A stretch of DNA of 11,638 nucleotides from Spirochaetaceae bacterium (GCA_028820215.1 JAPPKD010000127.1:6178-17815), one strand, 5' to 3'. Shown: positions 1 to 9,400, counted from the stretch's first letter. Numbers and translations: made by a program. Notes: generated by a model not told the origin, from the sequence alone.

Positions 1-2
1 AG

Positions 3-131
3 GACGGCACGGCCCGACAGCCCGGCGACTACACGACCGCGAGCGGCACGCTGACTTTTCGAAGTCGGAGCAACGACGAAGACCGTCACGGTGGCGACCG
101 TCGACGACTCGGTCGACGAGGCGGACGGTGA
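3..131 (+). pseudogene. 3' end of an upstream Calx-beta reading frame, out of frame with the main gene
   Basis: The third forward frame is open from the window edge and reads DGTARQPGDYTTASGTLTF, which is the DYT..SGTLTF core of a Calx-beta repeat. After the T run at 56-59 this frame becomes Arg-rich nonsense and stops at a TGA at 129-131. The natural continuation of the repeat (EVGATTKTVTVATVDD) lies in the first forward frame from position 61. Removing one T from 56-59 joins the two halves into a normal repeat. This fragment and the following CDS are therefore very probably one gene whose true start lies upstream of the window. Whether the extra T is a real mutation, a sequencing or assembly error, or a recoding site cannot be decided from one sequence. 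Confidence 0.8.
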
Positions 132-3100
132 GACCTTCACGGTCAAGCTGAGCACTCCGGTGAACGCGACGCTGGCCAGCGACGGGACCACGGCGACCGG
201 AACCATCAACGACAACGACTCCCTGACGGCCACGGTAACGGCGAAATCTCAGACCGTGACGGAAGGCCAATCGGCGGAGTTCGAGGTGAAGATCACCGGG
301 GGCACGAGCACGGCGGACGTGATCGTGAGCTATTCGGTCGGCGGCATCGCGACGTCCGGCGCTGATTACGACGATCCGGGCGGCAGCCTCACGATCACGG
401 CAGGCGCCGCGAGCGGAACGATCACGATCGCGACGAAGATCGATGACGTGGTGGAGCCCAGCGAGACGCTGGAGGTGACGCTGACCTCGGCCAGCACGGC
501 ATCGAGGACGGTCACGGTCGATGACACCGCAGCGACCACGACGATCCTGGAGAAGGGATCGGTGACGGTGTCGATCAAGGCGGTGATCGTGGAGGACGAG
601 GAATCGACTCAGGATGTAAACGAGTACGAGGACAAGTCCATCGCGGACGAGGGTGAATCGGCCGAGTTCGCCGTCGAATTGTCCGGAGCGGTGTCGAGCG
701 CGGTGCAGGTGTCCTACGCCACCGAGAACGGTACGGCGGAATCCGGCTCGGGGAAGGACTACACCGCCAAGACCGCCACGACGCTCACCTTCAGCCCCAA
801 TGCCGCGCTTCGGCAGACCTTCACGGTGGCGACGCTTGACGACACGCTGAACGAGGCGACCGAGACGTTCGCCGTGAAGCTGACGGCTCCCAGCCTGCCG
901 GACGGGGTGGCGCTTGGACAGGCCAGCGCGACCGGCCGGATCACCGACGACGACCCGCTGACGGCGTCGGTGGAGGCGAACGCGGCCAGCGTGGACGAGG
1001 GCGACCCTGCGACGTTTACGGTGAGCCTCACGGGTGGCACGAGCACGGCGCCCGTGGTGGTTCACTACTCTCTGGGCGGCTCGGCGACCTCGGGCGATGA
1101 CTACACGGCGCCGGTCTCCCGCACGCTGACGATCGGCTCCGGCACGTCCAGCGGCACCTTCACGATCGAGACCCTTACCGACAACGTGGTGCCTGAAACG
1201 GAGACGCTGGAGGTCACCCTGGATTCGGCCACCTCGGCGGGCACCGTCATGGTGAGCACCACCGCGGCGACCACGGCGATCAACAACACCACCCGGCCCA
1301 CGCTGATCCTGGAAGACGACGGGTCGAGCTCCGTCCGAGCCAGACGATCCGCCCGCGGGGCTTCGATTCGCGGCAGCAGCAGCTCGATCTCGTGCGATGT
1401 CTGCATGACCGAGGGCGATACGCAGACCGGCACCACGCGAAAGGTGCGACCCATGCTGGTGCTCCCGGGTACGACACAGAAGGTCATCATTCCGGACGGC
1501 CAGACCGTGACGATCGGATACGAGACCTCCGACGGCACCGCACAGGCCGGGCAGGACTACGAACGGGCGCAGGGAACCCTGACCTTCACGGGAGATCCGA
1601 ACGACGGCTTCAAGGCCAAACTGGACGCACCGATCGAGTTGCAGACGATCGGCGACACGTTGAACGAGCCGGATCGCACCTTCACGCTGACACTGCTGGG
1701 GACGACCCTGCCCGGCTCGACGACAATCGACCCGGTGTCGTTCACGGTCGCGGTCCGCGACGACGACCCGATCAGTGCGGCGGTGCAGGCGCTCTCTGCC
1801 CGCGTGAGCGAGGGGCAGCCGGCGACGTTCCAGGTGAATCTGTCGGGCGGCACGCCCACGGCCGACGTGGTGATCAGCTACACGGTCGGCGGATCGGCGA
1901 CGGCGGGCGACGACTACACCGCACCACCCGGCACGTTGACGATCGCCTCCGACCGCACCAGCGGCACGATCACGATCGAGACCCTGGCCGACGGAGTCCG
2001 GGAGGACAACGACGAAACGCTGGTCGTGACCCTGACCGGGGCGACCACGGCCGGCACCGCGACCGTGGCTTCGCAAGGCGCAACGGCGACGATTTCAGGC
2101 GAGGGACCGCCGGCCCAGGTGCAGCCCGCGACGGCGCGCGTGAGCGTGAGCGCCGGCGCCCCCAGCGTCAACGAAGGGGAGACGGCAACGTTCGAGGTGA
2201 CGGTGTCGGGCGACACCAGCACGGAAATGCGGATCAGCTATTCGGTCGGAGGAACGGCAACGTCGGGCGCTGACTACACGGCGCCGAGCGGCACGCTCAC
2301 CATCGGGTCGGGAGCTTCGAGCGGCACGATCGCGATCGAAACGCTCGCCGACGACGTGCTGGAGCCCGCCGAGACGCTGGTGGTGCAGCTCGGCGGCGCG
2401 AGTGCCAGCAGCGGAGTGACCGTGACGCTGGACGTGACACAGGCGACCACGACGATCGTGGACGGCGCGGACGGCACGTCTTCGAACGGCGTAACGGTGT
2501 CGGTAGCGCCCGCCACGGTCACCGAGGGTGACGCTGCCAGCTTTGCCGTGGCGCTGTCCGGCAAGGTCGCGACCCCGGTGACGGTGAACTGGAGCGCGGC
2601 GTCGGGGCCGGACGACACGGCGGGCGAAGGGACGGACTACACCCCTGCAGGCGGGACGCTGACCTTCTCACCGATGGACACGAGCGGCACCGTGCAGGTG
2701 GCGACGCTCGATGACCAGATCGACGAGGCGGCCGAAACCTTCACTGTGACGCTGACGGGTCCCGACCTGCCGGCCGGGGTGACGCTGGGAACCGACCGTG
2801 CGACGGGGACCATCATCGACGACGACTCGCTCCTCGTAACCGTGACCGCCGGCTCCCCGACCGTTGCCGAAGGCAGTTCGGCGGTCTTCGCGGTGGCGCT
2901 GTCCGGCGGCACGAGCACGGCGGACGTGGTGGTGGAGTATGCCGTCGGCGGAACGGCCACCGCGGGCGATGACTATGCGGAGCCCGAGGGCACGCTGACG
3001 ATCGCCGGCGGCGCGTCCGGAGCGTCCCTTGCCATCAGGACCCTCGCCGACGACGTGCTGGACCCGGGCGAGACGCTCGAGGTGACCCTGTCCGGCGCGA

Positions 3101-4143
3101 CCACGGCGAATGGGGCCGTGAACGTGTCCCCGGCATCCGCAACCACGACGATCACGGACGCCGGCGCGGTCAAGGCATCGGTGGCGCCTGCCACGGTGGC
3201 CGAGGGTGACGATGCCAGCTTCGCCGTGGCGCTGTCGGGCACGGTAGCCGCCCCGGTGACGCTGAGCTGGAACGCCACTTCCGCCCCCGCCGACACGGCG
3301 GAAGCGGGGACCGACTACACCGCCGCCGGCGGCACGCTGACCTTCGCTCCCGGGGAGACCGGCAAGGCGGTCCGGGTGGCCACGGTCCAGGACGACGTGG
3401 AGGAAGCGGACGAGACCTTCACCGTGACGCTGACGGGTCCCGGTCTGCCGGCCGGGGTGACGCTGGGGATCGACCGCGCGACGGGGACGATCGTCGACGA
3501 CGACGTCACGCCGCCGACGGCGACGCTCACCAGCGCCGATGAGTTTCCCGCACGCGGGACGTTCTCGGTGACCATCACCTTCTCGGAGGCCGTGACCGGT
3601 CTCGCTCCCGACGACATCCAGGTCACCAACGGCACGGCGGCCAACCTGGCGGGAGGCGACACGGTGTACTCCGTGGACGTCGCGCCGAACCAGAACTTCG
3701 CCGGCGACGTGACGGTCGCGATCCCGGCTGACGCCGTGACCGACGCGCAAGGCCTAGGGAACGTCCATGCCAGCGCCGACTTCGCGGCCGATACGATTCC
3801 ACCGCTGGTGGAGGTCGAGGTCGCATACGGCGCGGCTTCCTACACCGCCACGGAAGGCGGCGCCGCGGCACAGGTGACCGTGTCGCTCAGCGATGACCCG
3901 CAACGCACGGTGGTGATCGCGTTGACCGCGCGCAACGGCAATGGGGCTACCGACGACGACTACTCCGGTGTCCCGGCGCAGGTGACCTTCGCCAGCGGCC
4001 AGACGGCCCGGACGTTCACGGTCACGGCCACCAGCGACGTCGACGAGGATGCCGGAGAAACGGTGACCCTGGGATTCGGCGAGCTGCCGAAAGCCGTCAG
4101 CGCCGGAAACCCGGCGAACGCCACGATTACGCTGGCCGGCGAG
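3..4143 (+). repeat. Tandem Calx-beta repeats of two alternating subtypes, with one Ig-like insertion
   Basis: Approximate boundaries (nt): 3-222 (cut by the frameshift), 223-558, 559-957, 958-1287, 1288-1770, 1771-2109, 2110-2475, 2476-2829, 2830-3165, 3166-3507, Ig-like 3508-3804, last repeat 3805-4143. Subtype A carries GGTSTADVVVSY.VGG.AT.G.DYTAP.GTLTI and ends in ATTTI. Subtype B carries GTLTF..., DE..ETFTVTLT, LPAGVTLG and ATGTI.DDD. The order is B A B A B A A B A B, then Ig, then a B-like repeat. The B-A pair acts as a higher-order unit: the same DNA motif recurs at 2746 and 3424, 678 nt (226 codons) apart. Calx-beta domains are known Ca2+-binding beta-sandwiches. Confidence 0.85.
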
Positions 4144-5601
4144 TCTTCACAGACGCGCCACGCACGCGTGCTACGTACCCTGCTCCCGGAGGCGGCGGCC
4201 GCGATGACCGACGCCACGGTCGGGACCATCGGCGACCGGCTGGACGACGTGGTGCGCAGCGGAAGCCTCGGAAGCCTCAGACTGGCGGGGGTGGAGATGC
4301 TGACGCCCCTGTCCGCCCATGACGGGTCCCCCGAATCGGTCTACTGGACCTCACGCGACCAGGTCCGAAACATCAGCGGCGCCCAACTGATACGGGGCTC
4401 ATCGTTCGTGATGACGCTCGCCGACCGGGCGCGGTTGGCGGGCGCGGCGAGTCCGGGGAGCAATCCCGGCTCCGCGGCCGTATGGGGCAGCGGCGACTAC
4501 CGCAAGCTGGGAGGAAGCGAGGACGCCCTGGCATGGCGCGGCAACATGGTGAGCCTCCACCTGGGCGCCGACCTGGTCGCGCTGCCCAACCTGGTGGCGG
4601 GGCTGGCGCTGTCCCGCTCCGTGGTGGACTTCGACTACACTGATCGCACCAATCCGCGCACGGTGACCAGAACGTTCGAGACCGATCTGCTCGGCGTGCA
4701 TCCGTACGCGAGTTGGACGCCCGCCGCCGGGCTGGGATTCTGGGCGACCGGCGGGCTGGGCTGGGGCGGCGTCGGAATCGACGACAGCCTGGACGATCTG
4801 CAGACCAGCACCACGCGCCTGTTGAGCGGCGCGCTGGGCGGCAGCAGCCGGGTGCTGTCGGTGAACGGCCTGGTTCCCGGGGGCGCAACGGCCCTGTACG
4901 TGAAGGGCGAGGGTTTCCTCACGGGCGCCTGGGCCGAGGAGAGCGGCCGGATCGTGGCGCAGGACGTGGGCGTGCAGCAGATCCGGCTGTCGGTGGAGGG
5001 CAGCCACCAGCAGCGCGGCCTGTGGGGAAGCGTTCTGACCCCGGCGCTGGAGCTCGGGCTGCGCCACGACAGTGGCGACGCCGCCCAGGGCGCCGGCGTG
5101 GAGCTGGGCGGAGAGCTGCGCTACGTGCAGCCCGAGCTGGGGCTCACGGTCGAGGGCCGCGGCCGGGTGCTGGCGACCCACCGTTCGCCCACGGAGGAGT
5201 GGGGCGTCGGCGGCAGGATTCAGCTCGCGTTCGGCTCCGATCGGCAGGGTCTGTCCCTCAGCCTGGCGCCGAGCCTGGGCGTCGCGGCCAGCGGGACTCA
5301 CGCCTTGTGGGAGTACGGCGTCGCCGATGGCAACGGTCGCGGCCTGTCGGGCTCAGGCGTAGCAGGCGCGTCGAGCCGCCTGGACGCGCAGGCCGACTAC
5401 CGGCTGCTGACGATGGGCGGCCTGGGCATGCTCACGCCGTATGGCGGACTCTCCCTTGCCGGGGGCGACGAACGCGACTACCGCGCGGGGGCTCGCCTGG
5501 AGACCGACACCTTCAACCTCAGCCTGGAAGGCAAGCGCAGCGAGCGCGGGACCGGTGCGGTCGACCATGGCGTGACCGTCCAGGGCGCGGTCCGATACTG
5601 A
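91..5601 (+). CDS. Giant Calx-beta repeat surface protein with C-terminal autotransporter-like beta-barrel (5' end missing)
   Basis: Probable self-translocating outer-membrane adhesin. From GTG 91 it reads 1836 residues, but no signal peptide is present and the fold begins upstream, so this start is only where the open frame happens to offer one. Order: rest of a Calx-beta repeat (1-44); nine Calx-beta repeats (45-1139); an Ig-like domain with FSVTITFSEAVTGL (1140-1238); a last, divergent Calx-beta-like repeat (1239-1351); a helical linker with RHARVLRTLLPEAAAAMTD (about 1353-1460); and a barrel of about 375 residues with alternating hydrophobic strands, ending in VQGAVRY. The terminal aromatic residue is typical of outer-membrane barrels. 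Asp clusters (DDD, NDND) at repeat junctions fit the Ca2+ sites of the Calx-beta family. The only cysteines are C435 and C438. No catalytic domain is seen. Ligand and role are unknown; adhesion is inferred from architecture. It converges on the TetR gene with a 21-nt gap. Confidence 0.88.
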   Translation: MATVDDSVDEADGETFTVKLSTPVNATLASDGTTATGTINDNDSLTATVTAKSQTVTEGQSAEFEVKITGGTSTADVIVSYSVGGIATSGADYDDPGGSLTITAGAASGTITIATKIDDVVEPSETLEVTLTSASTASRTVTVDDTAATTTILEKGSVTVSIKAVIVEDEESTQDVNEYEDKSIADEGESAEFAVELSGAVSSAVQVSYATENGTAESGSGKDYTAKTATTLTFSPNAALRQTFTVATLDDTLNEATETFAVKLTAPSLPDGVALGQASATGRITDDDPLTASVEANAASVDEGDPATFTVSLTGGTSTAPVVVHYSLGGSATSGDDYTAPVSRTLTIGSGTSSGTFTIETLTDNVVPETETLEVTLDSATSAGTVMVSTTAATTAINNTTRPTLILEDDGSSSVRARRSARGASIRGSSSSISCDVCMTEGDTQTGTTRKVRPMLVLPGTTQKVIIPDGQTVTIGYETSDGTAQAGQDYERAQGTLTFTGDPNDGFKAKLDAPIELQTIGDTLNEPDRTFTLTLLGTTLPGSTTIDPVSFTVAVRDDDPISAAVQALSARVSEGQPATFQVNLSGGTPTADVVISYTVGGSATAGDDYTAPPGTLTIASDRTSGTITIETLADGVREDNDETLVVTLTGATTAGTATVASQGATATISGEGPPAQVQPATARVSVSAGAPSVNEGETATFEVTVSGDTSTEMRISYSVGGTATSGADYTAPSGTLTIGSGASSGTIAIETLADDVLEPAETLVVQLGGASASSGVTVTLDVTQATTTIVDGADGTSSNGVTVSVAPATVTEGDAASFAVALSGKVATPVTVNWSAASGPDDTAGEGTDYTPAGGTLTFSPMDTSGTVQVATLDDQIDEAAETFTVTLTGPDLPAGVTLGTDRATGTIIDDDSLLVTVTAGSPTVAEGSSAVFAVALSGGTSTADVVVEYAVGGTATAGDDYAEPEGTLTIAGGASGASLAIRTLADDVLDPGETLEVTLSGATTANGAVNVSPASATTTITDAGAVKASVAPATVAEGDDASFAVALSGTVAAPVTLSWNATSAPADTAEAGTDYTAAGGTLTFAPGETGKAVRVATVQDDVEEADETFTVTLTGPGLPAGVTLGIDRATGTIVDDDVTPPTATLTSADEFPARGTFSVTITFSEAVTGLAPDDIQVTNGTAANLAGGDTVYSVDVAPNQNFAGDVTVAIPADAVTDAQGLGNVHASADFAADTIPPLVEVEVAYGAASYTATEGGAAAQVTVSLSDDPQRTVVIALTARNGNGATDDDYSGVPAQVTFASGQTARTFTVTATSDVDEDAGETVTLGFGELPKAVSAGNPANATITLAGESSQTRHARVLRTLLPEAAAAMTDATVGTIGDRLDDVVRSGSLGSLRLAGVEMLTPLSAHDGSPESVYWTSRDQVRNISGAQLIRGSSFVMTLADRARLAGAASPGSNPGSAAVWGSGDYRKLGGSEDALAWRGNMVSLHLGADLVALPNLVAGLALSRSVVDFDYTDRTNPRTVTRTFETDLLGVHPYASWTPAAGLGFWATGGLGWGGVGIDDSLDDLQTSTTRLLSGALGGSSRVLSVNGLVPGGATALYVKGEGFLTGAWAEESGRIVAQDVGVQQIRLSVEGSHQQRGLWGSVLTPALELGLRHDSGDAAQGAGVELGGELRYVQPELGLTVEGRGRVLATHRSPTEEWGVGGRIQLAFGSDRQGLSLSLAPSLGVAASGTHALWEYGVADGNGRGLSGSGVAGASSRLDAQADYRLLTMGGLGMLTPYGGLSLAGGDERDYRAGARLETDTFNLSLEGKRSERGTGAVDHGVTVQGAVRY

Positions 5602-5622
5602 CCTGGCGTCGGATCCCGGAAA

Positions 5623-6210
5623 TCAGGTCAGCAGAGTAGCTGCCTGCGCGGCGACCGCACGTGCAAAGGCTGGCTCGTGCCGGCTGCGCCCGAGCACGTG
5701 GACCCCGACAAGCAAGGCCAAGAGGGCGCCGGCGACCTGCTCCGCTTCCACCTGTGCGCCGATCTCGCCGGCGGCCTTGCCTGCCTCGATGGCCATGCGA
5801 AAGTTCCGGTTGATGTCCGAGAGCACGCGGCGTGCGGCCGTGGCGACGACCGGGGCCTTGGGCGAATGGTCCAGCGCCGTGCCGATCGCCAGGCACCCGG
5901 CCCCGCGGGTGGCTGCGTCCGCGACGACGGCGAAGGTGTCGAGGATCGCCTGCCGTGGCGAGGGCGACGAACGGGCGCGTTGCGCAAGGCTGCACAGCCT
6001 GCTCGTCCGCTGGTAGCGCTCAAGGACGGTCAGGAACAAGCCTTGCTTGTCACCGTAGGCACGGTAGATCAGGTCGCGGCTCATGCCCGTGCCGTCTATG
6101 ATGTCCTGGACCGAAGTCCTGCGGTACCCATACGTGGTGAACAGCCGTTCTGCCTTGACGAGGGCGGCCTCGACATCGGCCTGCGTTTGACGTGCTCCCC
6201 GTTTCTTCAT
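5623..6210 (-). CDS. TetR/AcrR-family transcriptional regulator
   Basis: One-component repressor-type regulator of 195 residues, a normal length for the family. The N-terminal DNA-binding part is clear: GYRRTSVQDIIDGTG at residues 28-42 leads into GMSRDLIYRAYGDK (42-55), the recognition helix and the Y..YGDK..LF signature. The rest is helical, with GCLAIGTALDHSP, as in TetR proteins that share a GCL..T core at the start of the ligand domain. The inducer cannot be predicted. ATG at 6210 is chosen because MKKRGARQTQADV is a typical TetR start; an in-frame TTG at 6225 would add five residues. Neither start has a well-spaced Shine-Dalgarno sequence. It is divergent from the metallopeptidase lipoprotein gene across 196 nt, so autoregulation and control of that gene are plausible but inferred. 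It converges on the adhesin gene. Confidence 0.93.
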   Translation of the reverse strand: MKKRGARQTQADVEAALVKAERLFTTYGYRRTSVQDIIDGTGMSRDLIYRAYGDKQGLFLTVLERYQRTSRLCSLAQRARSSPSPRQAILDTFAVVADAATRGAGCLAIGTALDHSPKAPVVATAARRVLSDINRNFRMAIEAGKAAGEIGAQVEAEQVAGALLALLVGVHVLGRSRHEPAFARAVAAQAATLLT

Positions 6211-6406
6211 GTTCGCGTTCTGCAAGCCTTCCGGCCCTCAACAGCTCGCGGCCGCCGTGGTCTCGACGGGTCAACCCTACAGCTTGGCTCCTGCCGCGAT
6301 CAGGTCGTCCACAATCGGTGCCGCATCGCCGGTTGAAGAGCGTCCCCAGGCGGCATCGCGGCTCTCTCCGAAGGTGCCGCCGCGGACGCAATGTAGGATC
6401 GATTCA
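6211..6406. promoter_or_regulatory. Divergent intergenic region between the TetR gene and the metallopeptidase lipoprotein gene
   Basis: This 196-nt interval must hold the promoters of both flanking genes and is the obvious place for a TetR operator. I found no convincing -35/-10 pair and no compact palindrome. The best inverted match is CCGCGAT at 6294-6300 with ATCGCGG at 6356-6362, too far apart for a typical TetR site. The forward frame of the lipoprotein gene stays open across it to 6209, but that extension is not signal-peptide-like and would overlap the TetR gene. The minus strand contains a protein-like frame (see findings). Confidence 0.45.
6395..6398 (+). promoter_or_regulatory. Ribosome binding site that fixes the lipoprotein start at ATG 6407
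   Basis: AGGA lies 8 nt upstream of ATG 6407. This supports 6407 over the far-upstream in-frame ATG at 6209, which falls inside the start of the divergent TetR gene. Confidence 0.6.
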
Positions 6407-9400
6407 ATGATCGGCGGGCGATCGGGGACCTTTAGCACGGCGCGGGCGAGTGCACCGCTCGGTTTTCTGACACGCTTGGCGTCCGGAGCATCACACGCGC
6501 TGGCACGTGGATTCGCGTTGTGCCTGGTATCGCTGGCAGGTCTCGCGCTCGTCGGTTGTGATGAAGTAACACCCGACACCGCTCCTGCGTTCACGCGGCC
6601 GGCGCCTGACCAGACCTACACCGCCGGAGAGGCGATCAGCCCGCTCGTGCTGCCGGAGGCGGTGGGTGGAAACGGAGCGCTGAGCTACGAGCTGCGCCCC
6701 GCGGTTCCCGGCCTCACCTTCGACCCGGCCGCTCGAACCCTGCGCGGCACGCCGGGCACCGCCGGCACCTACGCGATGACCTACCGCGTGTCGGACGCCG
6801 ACGACAATACCGCGGCCAGCGACGCTGACACGCTCAGCTTCACCATCACCGTCCGCGAGGGTGACACCGCGCCCAGGTTCGCCGTGCGCGTGACTCACCA
6901 GATCTACACCGTCGGAGAAGCGATTACCCCGCTCGTCTTGCCGGAGGCACTCGGCGGCAACGGCCCCCTCAGCTATGAGCTGCACCCCGCGGTCCCCGGC
7001 CTCACCTTCGACCCGGCCGCTCGAACCCTGCGCGGCACGCCGGGCACCGCCGGCACCTACGCGATGACCTACCGCGTGTCGGACGCCGACGACAATACCG
7101 CGGCCAGCGACGCTGACACGCTCAGCTTCACCATCACCGTCCGCGAGGGCGACACCGCGCCCAGGTTCGCCGTGCGCGTGGCTCACCAGACCTACACCGT
7201 CGGAGAGGCGATCAGCCCGCTCCTGCTGCCCCAGGCCCTCGGCGGCAACGGTCCCCTGCGCTACGAGCTGCACCCCGCGGTTCCCGGCCTCACCTTCGAC
7301 CCGGCCGCTCGAACCCTGCGCGGCACGCCCACCACCGCCGGCACCTACCAGATGGTCTATCGGGTGACCGATGCGGACGACAATACCGCAGCCAGCGACA
7401 CGGACACGCTCAGCTTCACCATCACCGTCGGCGAGCGTGACACCGCGCCCAGGTTCGCCGTGCGCGTGCCTGACCAGACCTACACCGTCGGAGCGGCGAT
7501 CGGCCCGCTCCGGCTGCCCCACGCCCTCGGTGGCAACGGTCCCCTGCGCTACGAGCTGCGACCCGCGGTCCCCGGCCTCACCTTCGACCCGGCCGCTCGA
7601 ACCCTGCGCGGCACCCCTGGCACCGCCGGCACCTACCAGATGGTCTATCGGGTGACCGATGCGGACGACAACACTTCAGCCAGCGACGCAGACACGCTCA
7701 GCTTCGCCATCACCGTGCGCGAGGCTGACACCGCGCCGAGGTTCGCCAATCGCGTGGCTGACCAGACCTACACTGTCGGAGAAGCGATCACCCCGCTCCT
7801 GCTGCCCGAGGCGCTCGGCGGCAACGGACCCCTCCGCTACGAGCTGCACCCCACGGTCCCCGGACTCACCTTCGACCCGGCCGCTCGCACCCTGCGCGGC
7901 ACGCCTGGCACCCCCGGCACCTACGCGATGACCTACCGGGTGTCGGACGCGGACAGCAACACGGCCGACAGCGACGCCGACACCCTGACGTTCACCGTAG
8001 CCGTGCAGCCTCCTGGCGCCGTGTCATGCACGAATCGCGGAAGCGGCGACCACGTGTGCCCCGTCAATCCAGGCGGTCACGCCCTGGACGAGGCTTCCCT
8101 TGAGCTGCGGCTGGGGGCGGCGCGCCGGGACGTGTACCTGATCGCTACCAACACCAACAGCTACCCGGCCTCCGCGCGAGTCGAGCGACTCGACGCTGGA
8201 CCTGAGGCGCAGCGCCAGCGGCCTGTCGCGCGCAGGGAGTATCCGTCGCACGGGCTGCAGCCCGATTCGTCAGGGCACGCGCCACCCTGGATCGTGGAGT
8301 TCAACAACAACCCGCCCCCGATGCAGCGATCGGGAGCACCGCAGCGGAGTCTGCGGGCACAGGCGCAGCGAGCGGTGGCCGAGGGCGACCGGTTTACCTT
8401 CACCGCTCAGCATTACGGGGACGCGTTGGTGCCCGCGACCGCCCGCCGGGTGGTCAGCGACGGCTCGACGACCCTGGTGGTATGGGTCGCAGACCGGGAT
8501 TGGTGGGCGACCTGCCGGACGGCGCATTGCATGACCCGCGAGATGGTGGACGCGGCGGCAGACAGGTTTCTCCGTTCCGGCCCCGGCAACGACATCCACG
8601 ACTGGTTGACCGCGATCTTCGGGAACGCGTGGGGGCCGCACGACTACACGAACCTGATTCCCCCGGAGTCAGCCCGCCAGCTTCACATCCTGTTCCTGGA
8701 CATCGACGCAGACGGTATTCCGTCACCGGGGCAGTCGCGCGTCTACGGCTACTTCCACAGCGTCCACAACTACCTGCGAGCGTCTCGCTCCATTTCGAAT
8801 GAACGGCTGATGTTCTTCATGGACGCGGCGATCATGGCTGACCGGGAGGGTCCGACCTGGGAAGCGAGCGATCGTCGTCCGAGTGCGATCATCTCGGTGT
8901 TGGCGCACGAATTCCAGCACATGATCCACTTCTATCAGAAGCCCGTCCTGCGGAACGCGTTGAGCGAGACGTGGTTGAACGAAATGGCGTCGGAGGTGGC
9001 GGAGGACCTGGTCGCGGAGAAGGTCGAGTCGAACGGACCACGAGCGGTCGCCCACGATGACCCCTCGGCGGGCGAGGCGGGCATGGTACGCGGGCGCCTC
9101 CCCCGATACAACTTCCACAACGACATCCAGGTCACCGCCTGGGACTACTCGGATTCGCTCAAGCACTACTCCATCAGTTACGCCCTGGGCGCCTACCTGG
9201 CCCGCACCTACGGCGGCGCGCCGCTGTTCGGCGACATGGTGGCAAGCGCACACTCGGGGGTCGAAGCGGTCGAGGCGGCGCTACGCAGGCACGGCCACAC
9301 GGAGTCCTTCGGCGACGTGCTGGCGAACTGGGCCGTCGCCAACCTCCTGTCAGACAACCCGCGGGCGCCGGCCCCGTACCGGTACAACGCCGGCGCCACG

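Noticed and set aside
2668..3750. Long minus-strand open frame (360 codons) opposite the Calx-beta repeats
   Set aside because: Its product is Arg/Gly/His-rich low-complexity sequence and mirrors the repeat period of the plus-strand gene; it is an antisense shadow caused by GC-rich third positions.
5602..5622. GGATCC-centred palindrome between the convergent adhesin and TetR stops
   Set aside because: Too short and without a T run on either side, so not called a terminator.
6294..6362. CCGCGAT/ATCGCGG as a TetR operator
   Set aside because: The half-sites are 55 nt apart, unlike the compact palindromes bound by TetR dimers.
6491..7522. Minus-strand frame of 343 codons with internal repeats
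   Set aside because: The repeats simply mirror the 288-nt Ig repeats of the plus-strand gene.
6575..8014. Regular spacing suggestive of a CRISPR-like array
   Set aside because: The period is 288 nt, units are coding throughout and there are no short repeats with variable spacers.
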